Source: Cellulomonas sp.
GTDB taxonomy: Bacteria > Actinomycetota > Actinomycetes > Actinomycetales > Cellulomonadaceae
NCBI RefSeq assembly: GCF_017744555.1
Contig: NZ_JAGIBD010000034.1
Span: 1 to 36,294, forward strand
Reading direction: 5' to 3'
DNA: 36,294 nt
Made by a program: the position numbers and the translations under genes. Within the stretch, counting starts at the first letter, position 1. Every line of letters begins with the position of its first letter. The notes under the pieces are model-generated. The model was given only the letters and a program-made list of their open reading frames with translations, ran no database searches and was not told the DNA's origin. This document shows positions 22,968-30,667 of the stretch, piece after piece.

Positions 22968-24245
22968 GTGCGACACCCGACCAGGACCCGACGTCCGGCG
23001 GCCCTGCTGGCGGCAGCGGCCACCCTGCTCGCGCTCGGAGGTCTTGCGACTCCCGCCGCGGCCCTCTCCGTGCCGACCGTCCCGGCCGCGGCCACCGCTG
23101 CCTGCGGCCGCCCCGCGGGCCTCGCCACCGGCACCCACACCGTCTCGAGCGGCGGGCAGAGCCGCACGTTCCGCCTCGACGTCCCCTCGGGGTACGACCC
23201 GAACCATCCGTACCGCCTCGTCGTCGGCCTGCACTGGTGGCACGGCACGTCCTCGGACGTCGTCAACCAGGGCTTCTACGGCCTGAAGCCGCTCGCCGGG
23301 AACAGCACCGTGTTCGTCGCGCCGCAGGGCATCGACAACGCGTGGCCGAACACCAACGGGCAGGACGTGGCCTTCATCGACGAGGTCCTGCGCACCGTCG
23401 AGTCGGCGCTCTGCATCGACACCACCCAGCGTTTCGCGACGGGCTTCAGCTACGGCGGCGGCATGAGCAACGCCCTGGCGTGCGCCCGCGCCGACGTGTT
23501 CCGCGCCGTCGCCGTCCTCAGCGGCGCCCAGCTGTCCGGGTGCTCGGGGGGCACCCAGCCCATCGCGTACCTCGGCTCCCACGGCGTGTCCGACGACGTC
23601 CTCAACATCTCCCAGGGCCGAGCGCTGCGCGACCGTGCCCTGCGGAACAACGGCTGCCAGTCGCAGCAGGCCGCCGAGCCCGCAGCCGGCAGCGGCACCC
23701 ACGTGCGCACCGCCTACACGTGCCGCGCCGGGTACCCGGTCGTGTGGCTCGCGTCGGACGCCGGTCACCAGTGGGACGTCCGGGACCGCGGCCAGCAGCA
23801 GTCGTGGGTGCCCGGCGAGGTCTGGACGTTCTTCACGTCGCTGCCGTCGACGACCACACCGACGCCGACGCCCACACCCACGCCGACCCCCACACCGACC
23901 CCCACACCCACGCCCACCCCCACGCCGACGGTCACCCCGACCCCGACGGTCCAGCCCGGCGGGTGCACGGCGACGTTCCGCACCGTGAACAGCTGGCCCG
24001 GCGGCTTCCAGGCCGAGGTCACGGTCCTGGCGGGCTCCGCGACGACGTCGTGGAGCGTGAGCTGGGCGACGTCGGGCGAGCGGGTCGACCAGGTGTGGAA
24101 CGGCACGCTGTCGGCGCAGTCCGGTCGGGTCACCGTCCAGGGCGTCGCGTGGAACAGCCGGCTCGCCGCCGGCGGCTCGACGACCTTCGGCCTGCTGGCG
24201 AGCGGGACGCCGCCGACCCCGACGTTGACGTGCACGAGCGCCTGA
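22968..24245 (+). CDS. Secreted CE1-type esterase (feruloyl/acetyl esterase or PHB-depolymerase-like) with CBM2
   Basis: A 425-aa exported esterase. Order: signal peptide with a long hydrophobic run (LLAAAATLLALGGLATPAAA, about 12-31); an alpha/beta hydrolase of the PHB-depolymerase/feruloyl-esterase (CE1) type (about 45-290) with VVGLHWWHGTSSD, the nucleophile S161 in GFSYGGG and the base H267 in AGHQWD; a Pro-Thr linker; and CBM2 (about 325-425). The CBM2 binds cellulose or xylan and suggests removal of ester groups from plant cell walls. GTG 22968 follows GAGGGAG. Its CBM2 is strikingly like that of the expansin gene. Two operator-like sites lie upstream. The last codons are copied in a tandem repeat after the stop. 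Confidence 0.85.
   Translation: MRHPTRTRRPAALLAAAATLLALGGLATPAAALSVPTVPAAATAACGRPAGLATGTHTVSSGGQSRTFRLDVPSGYDPNHPYRLVVGLHWWHGTSSDVVNQGFYGLKPLAGNSTVFVAPQGIDNAWPNTNGQDVAFIDEVLRTVESALCIDTTQRFATGFSYGGGMSNALACARADVFRAVAVLSGAQLSGCSGGTQPIAYLGSHGVSDDVLNISQGRALRDRALRNNGCQSQQAAEPAAGSGTHVRTAYTCRAGYPVVWLASDAGHQWDVRDRGQQQSWVPGEVWTFFTSLPSTTTPTPTPTPTPTPTPTPTPTPTPTPTVTPTPTVQPGGCTATFRTVNSWPGGFQAEVTVLAGSATTSWSVSWATSGERVDQVWNGTLSAQSGRVTVQGVAWNSRLAAGGSTTFGLLASGTPPTPTLTCTSA
23850..23955 (+). repeat. Pro-Thr linker repeat in the CE1-CBM2 gene
   Basis: Imperfect CCGACG/CCCACA hexamer repeats encode the (PT)n linker between the esterase and CBM2 modules. It is coding, and similar in style to the linkers at 11284-11383 and 32984-33080. 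Confidence 0.85.
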
Positions 24246-24312
24246 CGGGCGCGCGCCTGAGGTGCACGAGCGCCTGACGGGCGCGCGCGCCTGAGGTGCA
24301 CGAGCGCGTGAC
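24230..24312. repeat. Tandem repeat copying the 3' end of the CE1-CBM2 gene
   Basis: A 32-base unit (24230-24261), beginning GTGCACGAGCGCCTGACGGG and including the last codons and stop of the esterase gene, is followed by a 34-base copy (24262-24295; two extra bases in a GC run) and a partial third copy (24296-24312). The copies contain palindromic GGCGCGCGCC. This looks like a replication-slippage duplication of the gene end and possibly of its terminator. Confidence 0.8.
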
Positions 24313-24345
24313 CACGGGACGGCGTCTGACGGTCCGCGGTCCGCC

Positions 24346-25404
24346 TCACACGAGCGCGCGTGCCGGGGTGATGACGTCGTTGACGTAGTGGTTCACCCCG
24401 TGCGCGGCGAAGAGCTGGGCGACCCACGGGGTGCCGAGCAGGGGCATGCTGCGCTGCGCCCGGGCGATCGCGCTGTTGCTGATGCCGGCGGGGTTGACGT
24501 TGACGTAGCTCCACAGCCGCGTCAGGTGCTTGAACTGCTCGTACACGTCCGGGGCGAGCGTCCGGCCGAGCGGGCCGAGGTTCGTCGGGAAGCAGTGGAT
24601 CTGGGAACCCGCGAGGTTGGCGGTGTCGCTGTGGAAGCTGATCCCGGACGCGGTGTTGAGCTCGAACTCGGGGCTGCTGGGCATGATCGCGATCGAGTGG
24701 TTCTGCAGGTGGGGCACCAGCAGGTGGGCGTACTGGGTGAAGGCCGCCATGAACGCCGGGAGACCGCCGGTGACCAGCGTGGTCTGCGCCGGCTGGGTGT
24801 AGTCGCCGGTCCCCTGGAAGTAGCCCTCCGTCAGGTGCCGGCGCGAGCTCACGTGCATCGTGACCTGCATCGGCGGCTGCCCCGCGAGCTGCAGCGTCAG
24901 CACGAGCTCGACCCTGTTGTTCACGAAGGCGGCGGGCGCGACCTGCACACCCGTGACGGCGGGACCGGCCACGCCCATCACCCTGACCGGCCCGGCCACC
25001 TGCCGGACTCCGGCCGCGTTCCACGCCTCGGCCGTGATCCGGTGCAGGCCCGGCGCGATCCCGTCCCAGTCGAACCACCAGCTGCCACCACCGGGGCGCG
25101 CCTGCTCGAAGCCGGCGTTCCGCGTGTCCACGTGGACTCGCATGTTGTCGGTGTCGGGGTCCGGTCGCAGGTTGATCGTGTAGCTCGGGACCCGGACGCG
25201 CTCGTTGTTCCGCGGGAACAGGATGGCGGGCGCCCGCTGGACGACGCGCGCGAACGCGGCGTTCCCGATCGCGCGCTGCAGGCGGATCGCACCTTGTGGA
25301 CCGACAGCGCCGAGGGCGGGGAGCGCGGGCTCGCGCCGTCGCACGGCCGGGGCGCGGGGAGACGAACCCGTCCGGGCGCCCTGCACGTCCCGCTCGGCCC
25401 CCAT
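24346..25404 (-). CDS. Putative eCIS-type cargo protein with an N-terminal LQR-GN-QR motif
   Basis: A 352-aa protein with no signal peptide. Near its start IRLQRAIGNAAFARVVQRAP matches the L-Q-R-x-x-G-N-x-A-x-x-x-x-x-Q-R motif known at the N-terminus of proteins linked to extracellular contractile injection systems and DUF4157 loci. After this a beta-sandwich-like region (about 65-180: VHVDTRNAGFE, WFDWDGIAPGLHRITAEAWN, GPVRVMGV) is followed by a region I do not recognise (about 185-352: TEGYFQGTGDYTQ, FHSDTANLAGSQIHCFPTN, LTRLWSYVNVNP). Start ATG 25404 (MGAERD) is preferred; ATG 25461 would add 19 residues. No sheath, tube, baseplate or AAA gene is in the window. The function is unknown. Confidence 0.65.
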   Translation of the reverse strand: MGAERDVQGARTGSSPRAPAVRRREPALPALGAVGPQGAIRLQRAIGNAAFARVVQRAPAILFPRNNERVRVPSYTINLRPDPDTDNMRVHVDTRNAGFEQARPGGGSWWFDWDGIAPGLHRITAEAWNAAGVRQVAGPVRVMGVAGPAVTGVQVAPAAFVNNRVELVLTLQLAGQPPMQVTMHVSSRRHLTEGYFQGTGDYTQPAQTTLVTGGLPAFMAAFTQYAHLLVPHLQNHSIAIMPSSPEFELNTASGISFHSDTANLAGSQIHCFPTNLGPLGRTLAPDVYEQFKHLTRLWSYVNVNPAGISNSAIARAQRSMPLLGTPWVAQLFAAHGVNHYVNDVITPARALV

Positions 25405-25502
25405 GCGACACCCCCGAGCCTCACTATCCGGGGCGGGGGAACGGCCCGCAACGCGAGGCACGACCGCACGTGGCGCGGTTCAGGCATCGGTGGTGCCCGC
25501 CG

Positions 25503-26357
25503 TCAGCCGGCGACGGTCAGCGCCGCGGGCCGGTCGGCATACGAGCGGGGAGCGAGCCGGACCGCCGCTCGCGGCCCGATCGTGAGCCCGACGCCCAGGG
25601 CCGCCAGCACCCGCGCCACGTCACCGGCGGCCAACGAGCCGTGCCGCTCGAGCACCAGGTGGGTGCGGCCGTGGACCCGCTCGGCCCGGTGCAGTCCCAG
25701 GATGGTCGTCGAGACGGTCGTGTGCCGCGGGAACCGCGCGCGTGCCGCCGCCTCGTCCCGGTGCTCGAGCAGCACGAGGTCGTCCGCGCCGGCGAGCTCG
25801 GCACGCAGTGCGTCGGCACGCCAGTGGACCGGTGCGTCCGCGTTGCCGGTCACGTGCCGGGACCGGTTCGCCGACGAGATCACGAGCAGCCCGTCGCCGA
25901 CCGCGTCCGCGGCCGCCGCGAGGAACCGCTGCGACGGGCACGCGTCGCCCGGCACGATGACCTGCGTGGTCCTCGTCCCCGCACCGGGCCGGTCCGCTCC
26001 CTCCCACGCCGTCAGGCCGGGCGGGACGTGCGCGGCGGCGGGACCGCGGAACCCGAACGGCCCGACCGCGCCGAAGGCGTCGACGACGTCCGCCACCAGG
26101 CCGGGCGGCACGCCCGGCGGCAGCGCGGAGAGGTCGAACGCGTCGAGCACCCGCCCCGTCGGCGCCGTCAAGCTGCCCGTCTGGTCGCGGGGTCGCCCTT
26201 TGAGCGCGTTGAGTCGCTGCACGGCGTCGCCGCGGGCGGTCAGGGCGTAGATGTTCCCGAACCCGTGCGCGACCGGTCGGCCCTCGGCGAGGAGCCGCGC
26301 CGCGTGCACGGCGTCGGCGGGGCGGTCGAGGACGAGACGGGCGTGGTCGTGGGTCAT
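25503..26357 (-). CDS. Sua5/YciO/YrdC-like protein
   Basis: A 284-aa protein that fits the YrdC/Sua5 fold, whose TsaC members make threonylcarbamoyl-adenylate for tRNA t6A modification. Recognisable parts are the N-terminal AARLLAEGRPVAHGFGNIYALTA in place of the usual start, the basic motif NALKGRPRDQTGSL (K-x-R type) and the closing LLVISSANRSRHVTG (the S-A-N-x-S block). Spacing and several positions are unusual, so it is more likely a divergent paralog than the housekeeping TsaC. GGGAGG five bases before ATG 26357 supports the start. It is 98 bases upstream of the eCIS-type cargo gene on the same strand and could be co-transcribed with it. Confidence 0.6.
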   Translation of the reverse strand: MTHDHARLVLDRPADAVHAARLLAEGRPVAHGFGNIYALTARGDAVQRLNALKGRPRDQTGSLTAPTGRVLDAFDLSALPPGVPPGLVADVVDAFGAVGPFGFRGPAAAHVPPGLTAWEGADRPGAGTRTTQVIVPGDACPSQRFLAAAADAVGDGLLVISSANRSRHVTGNADAPVHWRADALRAELAGADDLVLLEHRDEAAARARFPRHTTVSTTILGLHRAERVHGRTHLVLERHGSLAAGDVARVLAALGVGLTIGPRAAVRLAPRSYADRPAALTVAG

Positions 26358-26445
26358 GCGGGCCTCCCGGGTGACACGGGAGAGGACCGCGCAGCAGCGC
26401 CCCGGATACCGACCGGGACCCGCGAGAACGGCCGATCATGGCCCC

Positions 26446-26871
26446 ATGACACTGCCGCCCGGCTACGCCCTCCTCGACGGGCCACCCACCGTCGACGACT
26501 ACCTCCGTCTGCGGCAGGTCGCCGGCCTGCACCCGAAGAGCCCGCCGCAGGCGGAGCGCGCGCTCGGGGGGAGCTGGTCGGCCTGCCACGTCACCGGTCC
26601 CGACGGCGAGACGGTGGCCATGGGGCGAGTGGTCGGTGACGACGGCTGGTACTTCGTCGTCGCCGACATGGTCACGGCTCCCGACCACCAGCGCCGGGGC
26701 GTGGGCCGCGCAGTCCTCGACCACCTGCTGGCCGACGTCCGCGCCCGCGCACCGGAGGAGCCGTACGTGACGCTCACCGCCGACGACGCCGGGCGGCGCC
26801 TGTACGCGCAGGCCGGGTTCACCGCGTTCGGCGCCGGCCAGACGGGGATGCAGCTCGTGCTCACCCGCTGA
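26446..26871 (+). CDS. GNAT family N-acetyltransferase
   Basis: A 141-aa compact GNAT of the kind widespread in actinobacteria. The acetyl-CoA site is VVADMVTAPDHQRRGVGRAVLDHLL (motif A with Q-R-R-G-V-G-R), followed by YVTLTADDAGRRLYAQAGFT (motif B). The N-terminal half (LPPGYALLDGPPTVDDYLRLRQVAGLHP in the usual order) is typical of this subgroup. The substrate is unknown. ATG 26446 is used; the frame remains open upstream to 26251 but overlaps the YrdC-like gene in the opposite direction and lacks conserved sequence. It is divergent from the YrdC-like gene. Confidence 0.85.
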   Translation: MTLPPGYALLDGPPTVDDYLRLRQVAGLHPKSPPQAERALGGSWSACHVTGPDGETVAMGRVVGDDGWYFVVADMVTAPDHQRRGVGRAVLDHLLADVRARAPEEPYVTLTADDAGRRLYAQAGFTAFGAGQTGMQLVLTR

Positions 26872-26927
26872 GGCGGCCCTCCCGTCTCGTGCGGCGCGCT
26901 CGGCCTGACGTGGTTACGGTGCCCCGT

Positions 26928-27767
26928 ATGGGGCGCCTGCTGCGGACGGCGAGGTCCGCGATCCTGACCGTGGTCGCCGCGCTCGCCCTCGTCGGCGGGG
27001 CGGCCGGAGCAGCTGCCGCCGGCACGGCACCTGCCGCCGGGGGGCAGCGGGTCGTGTACGACGCGCTGGGCGACTCGTACGCCTCGGGGTACGGCGTGCC
27101 GCCGTACGCCGCCTGCGGCCGCTCCCAGAGCGCCTACCCCGTGCAGCTCGACGGTCGCCACCGCGTGCAGCTCGACGACTTCGTGGCCTGCGCGGGCGCC
27201 ACGACCGTCACCCTGGTGACCGGCGGCCAGCTCGCCGCCCTCGACGTCGACACCGACCTGGTGACGCTGACGGTCGGCGGCAACGACATCGGCTGGTCGA
27301 CCGCGGTCAGTGCCTGTCTCGGCGGCACCGACGTGCAGTGCACGGGCGCTCTGGCCCTCGTCGACGCCCGCACCACCGGCCAGCTGCCGGCTCTCCTGGA
27401 CGCCGTCTACGCGCAGGTCGCCGCAGCCGCCCCGCACGCGCACGTGGTGGTGACCGGGTACCCGCGGCTCTTCTCGTCCGACCTCGGGGCCTACCTCGCG
27501 GCCTCACCCGCAGAGCTCGCGGGGCTCAACGCCGCTGCCGACACCCTCGACGCGATGATCAGCGACGCGTCCGCCCGCGCGGGGTTCCAGTACGTGGACG
27601 TCCGCCGCCGCTTCGACGGCCACGGCGCGAACTCCCCCGACGCGTGGATCCTGGGCCCGTCCGACCCGGGGGCGTTCCACCCGACGGCCGAGGGGTACCG
27701 GGCGTACACGGCCGCCGTGAGCTCGGCGCTGGGCCCGCTGGGGCGCGGCTGCGGGCACCACCGCTGA
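26928..27767 (+). CDS. Secreted SGNH/GDSL lipase or esterase
   Basis: A 279-aa exported SGNH hydrolase resembling Streptomyces lipases and esterases. A signal peptide (about 1-32, with LTVVAALALVGGAAGAAAA as its core) precedes the catalytic domain. Block I is YDALGDSYASGYGVPP (nucleophile Ser), block III is LTVGGNDIG (oxyanion Asn) and block V is DPGAFHPTAEGY (Asp and His). It should hydrolyse lipid or acyl esters outside the cell. ATG 26928 follows TACGGT (26915-26920) by seven bases without a Shine-Dalgarno site, so the mRNA may be leaderless. It converges on the response-regulator gene. Confidence 0.9.
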   Translation: MGRLLRTARSAILTVVAALALVGGAAGAAAAGTAPAAGGQRVVYDALGDSYASGYGVPPYAACGRSQSAYPVQLDGRHRVQLDDFVACAGATTVTLVTGGQLAALDVDTDLVTLTVGGNDIGWSTAVSACLGGTDVQCTGALALVDARTTGQLPALLDAVYAQVAAAAPHAHVVVTGYPRLFSSDLGAYLAASPAELAGLNAAADTLDAMISDASARAGFQYVDVRRRFDGHGANSPDAWILGPSDPGAFHPTAEGYRAYTAAVSSALGPLGRGCGHHR

Positions 27768-27813
27768 GCCGGTTGCGGCCGCGCCCGGGTTCTCACGACG
27801 AGGCGCTCCGCGC

Positions 27814-28473
27814 TCAGGTCACGAGCCCCCGGCGGTACGCGTAGACCACCGCCTGCACGCGGTCGCGCAGGTCGAGCTTGGTGAGGATGCGGGACACGTA
27901 CGTCTTGACGGTCTCGTGGCTGATCACGAGCTCCGCCGCGATCTCGCCGTTGGACAGGCCCTCGGCGATGAGCCGCAGCACCTCGAGCTCGCGCGGGCTG
28001 AGCAGACCGTCGACCGGGGCCGCGTCGGGCGGGCTGATCCGGCTCGCGTACCGCCCGACGAGCTGCCGCGTCACCTCGGGCGCGAGCAGCGCGGCGCCCG
28101 AGGCGACCGTGCGGATGCCGGCGAGCAGCTGCCCAGCGGGGGCGTCCTTGAGCAGGAACCCGCTGGCGCCGGCCCGCAGCGCCTCGTACACGTACTCGTC
28201 GAGGTTGAACGTGGTGACGACGAGGACCTTGACGGGGTCGGCGACGCCCACGCCGGCGAGCAGCCGGGTCGCCTCGATGCCGTCGAGCACGGGCATCCGC
28301 ACGTCCATCACGACGACGTCCGGGCACAACCGCCGCGCGAGGTCGACCGCCGCCCGGCCGTCGCCGCAGGCACCGACCACCTCGAGGTCCGGCTGTGCGT
28401 CGATGATCGTCGAGAACCCCGTGCGGATCAGGTCCTGGTCGTCGCAGACGAGGACCCGGGTCGGTGGGCTCAC
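27814..28473 (-). CDS. NarL/FixJ-type response regulator
   Basis: A 219-aa two-component response regulator. The receiver domain (about 1-125) has the acidic pocket VLVCDDQD, the phosphorylated Asp in VVMDVRMPVLDG, a Thr in VVTTFNLDEYVYEAL and the Lys in FLLKDAP. The LuxR-type helix-turn-helix (about 150-215) reads LSPRELEVLRLIAEGLSNGEIAAELVI (split across two helices) and VKTYVSRILTKL. GTG 28473 overlaps the histidine kinase stop (GTGA), so the pair is translationally coupled. It is the last gene of the CPBP - kinase - regulator operon. Targets are unknown. Confidence 0.95.
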   Translation of the reverse strand: MSPPTRVLVCDDQDLIRTGFSTIIDAQPDLEVVGACGDGRAAVDLARRLCPDVVVMDVRMPVLDGIEATRLLAGVGVADPVKVLVVTTFNLDEYVYEALRAGASGFLLKDAPAGQLLAGIRTVASGAALLAPEVTRQLVGRYASRISPPDAAPVDGLLSPRELEVLRLIAEGLSNGEIAAELVISHETVKTYVSRILTKLDLRDRVQAVVYAYRRGLVT

Positions 28474-29636
28474 TGCCGCGCCCCCGACGGGATCCGCGCG
28501 TGGACCACGAAGGCGCCGCCCGGCTGCACGCCCGCGCTGAGGTCGCCGCCGAGCACGGCGACGCGTTCGCGCAGGCCGTCCAGACCTCGCCCGCTGCCTC
28601 CCTGCGCGATGCTGCGAGCACCGTCGGTGCCGGTGGCGGCCTCGGTGCTGACCTCGACGTCGACCGCGTCGTCGTCGTGCCGGACGCGCACGACGGTGCG
28701 GCTGCCGTGCGCGTGCTTGAGCGCGTTCGTCAAGGCCTCCTGGACGACCCGGTACGCGGCGACCTCGGCGCTGCCCGCCGTCCGCTCCGGGTTCCCGACG
28801 TGGTGGTACTCGACGGGCTGCCCGGCCTGACGGGTCTGCTCGACGAGCGCGCCGACCTCGCCGACCGTCGGGGTCCGCGCGCCGGAGCCGTGGGCCGGGT
28901 CGAGCACGTCGAGCAGGTGCCGCAGGTCGTCGATCGCGCGCCGGCCCGTGTCCGTGACGGCGGTCAGGGTCTGGTCGAGGCGCCCAGGGTCGGCGGTCAG
29001 GTACCGCGCCGCCTCGGCCTGGACCACCATCGCCGTCACGTGGTGGGTCACGACGTCGTGCAGCTCGCTCGCGATCCGCGTGCGCTCGGCGGCACGCGAC
29101 GTCTCGGCGACGAGCGCGCGGTGCTCGGCCTCGGTGGCGCGGGTCCGCCGCAGCCACGCGCCCACAGCCCACGCGACGGCGAGGACCAGGTAGAACGTCA
29201 CGAAGCCGGACGTGCCCTCCGCCGACCCCTGCCGGGCGAGCGCGACGGCCACCGCCACGTAGGCCGCGCTCGCAGCGACGACCGTCGCGACCCGGTGGCG
29301 GCCCAGGTAGGCGGCTGTGCTGAAGAGCGCGACCGGCAGGGCGACGCCCGCCGCCGAGTGGTAGCCGCGGAGCTGGTCGATCGCGAAGCCGAGCGACACG
29401 AACGCGAGGCAGACGGCAGGCCACCGGCGACGGACGGCGAGCGGGAGGGCCTGGAGGGCGACCGCGACGACGGCGAGCAGGTCCGTCGGTCGGTCCGGCA
29501 GGTCGCCGAGCTGCGTCCCCTGGTGCTGCACCGACGGGACCAGCGGTGCGACTGCGATCACCAGCGCGAGCGGGAGGTCCCGGACGACGACGTCGCACCG
29601 CTGCCAGGCGGCGCGCACCCGCCTCAGATCGACCAC
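28470..29636 (-). CDS. Sensor histidine kinase (HisKA_3 type)
   Basis: A 388-aa membrane sensor kinase. Several hydrophobic segments occupy about residues 20-165 (PLALVIAVAPLVP, DLLAVVAVALQALPLAV, VALPVALFSTAAYLG, VATVVAASAAYVAVAVALA and FVTFYLVLAVAWAVGAWL). The phosphorylation helix is ERTRIASELHDVVTHHVTAM and the ATPase domain shows VVQEALTNALKHA, with a closing GRGLDGLRERVAVLGG. It should phosphorylate the response regulator encoded next. GTG 29636 lies two bases after the CPBP protease stop, so all three genes look coupled. The signal sensed is unknown, as there is no large extracellular domain, which suggests sensing inside the membrane. Confidence 0.93.
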   Translation of the reverse strand: MVDLRRVRAAWQRCDVVVRDLPLALVIAVAPLVPSVQHQGTQLGDLPDRPTDLLAVVAVALQALPLAVRRRWPAVCLAFVSLGFAIDQLRGYHSAAGVALPVALFSTAAYLGRHRVATVVAASAAYVAVAVALARQGSAEGTSGFVTFYLVLAVAWAVGAWLRRTRATEAEHRALVAETSRAAERTRIASELHDVVTHHVTAMVVQAEAARYLTADPGRLDQTLTAVTDTGRRAIDDLRHLLDVLDPAHGSGARTPTVGEVGALVEQTRQAGQPVEYHHVGNPERTAGSAEVAAYRVVQEALTNALKHAHGSRTVVRVRHDDDAVDVEVSTEAATGTDGARSIAQGGSGRGLDGLRERVAVLGGDLSAGVQPGGAFVVHARIPSGARQ

Positions 29637-29638
29637 GG

Positions 29639-30469
29639 TCAGACCGTAGCGGTCTCGGAGGCCCGGACCTGGCGGCGAGGGCGTGCCACGAGACGGCCGC
29701 GCCGGTGGGCCAGGCGGAGGAACACGACAGTCATCGTCACGCCCGCGAGCACCGCCAGCAGGCTTGCCTCCGGGCCGAACTCGCCGCCGGACAGCAGCAC
29801 CGACCCCGACGTCACGCCGTCGAGCAGCCCCGTCGACGTGCCCGCACCGGACACCTCGGCGCCGAAGACGCCGCCGAGCGCGAAGTTCCAGCCGACGTGC
29901 AGGCCGATCGGCAGCCACAGGGTGCGCGTCGCGGCGTACGCGGCGGCGAGCATGGCGCCGGCCTCGACGGCGATGGCGACCGCGCCCCAGAGCGTCGCGT
30001 TCGGGTTGACCAGGTGCATCGCGCCGAACAGGACGGCCGTGAACGCGAGCGCGACCCACGTCCCCGTGCGCTGCTCGACGATCCGGAACAGCACCCCGCG
30101 GAACAGCAGCTCCTCCGTGACACCGGCGGCGACCGCGAGCCCGAGGAGGCCCGCCGCGCCGGGCACCGACCCCCAGCCGTCGACCCGGTAGCCGCCGAGC
30201 ACCGCCATCGCCGCGATCACGGTGGCCGACATCCCGACGCCGATCAGCAGGCCGCGCCCGAGAGCCCTGCCCGCTCCGGAGCGGCCGACCTCGACGGGTT
30301 CGCGATGCTCCGTCCGGCGGACCACCCATCTGTACGCGAGGAGCGCGAGCACACCGGTCGCGACGCCCGCGAGGAGCGCCATCCACCCGCTCCCCCCGGC
30401 TGCCCTCATGACCAGGCTCCCGACGAACGCGACGACGGCGACGGTCCCGAGCTGCTTCACCAGGCGCAT
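29639..30469 (-). CDS. CPBP family intramembrane metalloprotease (CAAX protease-like)
   Basis: A 276-aa polytopic membrane protein of the CPBP (Rce1-like) family. The conserved motifs are VTEELLFRGVLFRIVE (E-E-x-x-x-R), FTAVLFGAMHLVNP (F-x-x-x-H) and LPIGLHVGWNFALG (H-x-x-x-N), lying in transmembrane helices. Known members cleave prenylated proteins or bacteriocin precursors or give immunity; the target here is unknown. ATG 30469 has GGGAAGGAC upstream. It is the first gene of an operon with the histidine kinase and response regulator; the tight coupling suggests a role in sensing or processing the signal (inference). Confidence 0.9.
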   Translation of the reverse strand: MRLVKQLGTVAVVAFVGSLVMRAAGGSGWMALLAGVATGVLALLAYRWVVRRTEHREPVEVGRSGAGRALGRGLLIGVGMSATVIAAMAVLGGYRVDGWGSVPGAAGLLGLAVAAGVTEELLFRGVLFRIVEQRTGTWVALAFTAVLFGAMHLVNPNATLWGAVAIAVEAGAMLAAAYAATRTLWLPIGLHVGWNFALGGVFGAEVSGAGTSTGLLDGVTSGSVLLSGGEFGPEASLLAVLAGVTMTVVFLRLAHRRGRLVARPRRQVRASETATV

Positions 30470-30620
30470 GACATGTCCTTCCCGACGGCCGCAGCGGGGT
30501 GCCGCGGCTTCTCTCAGGACGCTAGGGATCGGGTCATGCCGGCCACGTCCCCGCACGGTGGGCACTTGGCCGTCGCTCTCATGGGGGACGCGTCGCGCGC
30601 GGGCGGGACGGGTCGCGGGC

Positions 30621-30657
30621 GACGCGCCCGGCGGGACCTCCCCCCGCCGGGCGCGTC
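30621..30657. terminator. Strong hairpin terminator after the GH16 gene
   Basis: A perfect 15-bp stem (GACGCGCCCGGCGGG / CCCGCCGGGCGCGTC) with a 7-base loop lies 11 bases beyond the GH16 stop, in the gap before the CPBP gene. Confidence 0.8.
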
Positions 30658-30667
30658 GGTCGTGGGG

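Noticed and set aside
20852..24277. A 1141-codon open frame on the + strand
   Set aside because: It is an Arg/Pro/Ala-rich shadow of the GH95 and CE1 genes in another frame; such frames are common at this G+C.
27740..27787. A long-loop hairpin at the end of the SGNH lipase gene
   Set aside because: An 11-of-12 match exists, but the loop is over 20 bases and one arm is in the coding sequence.
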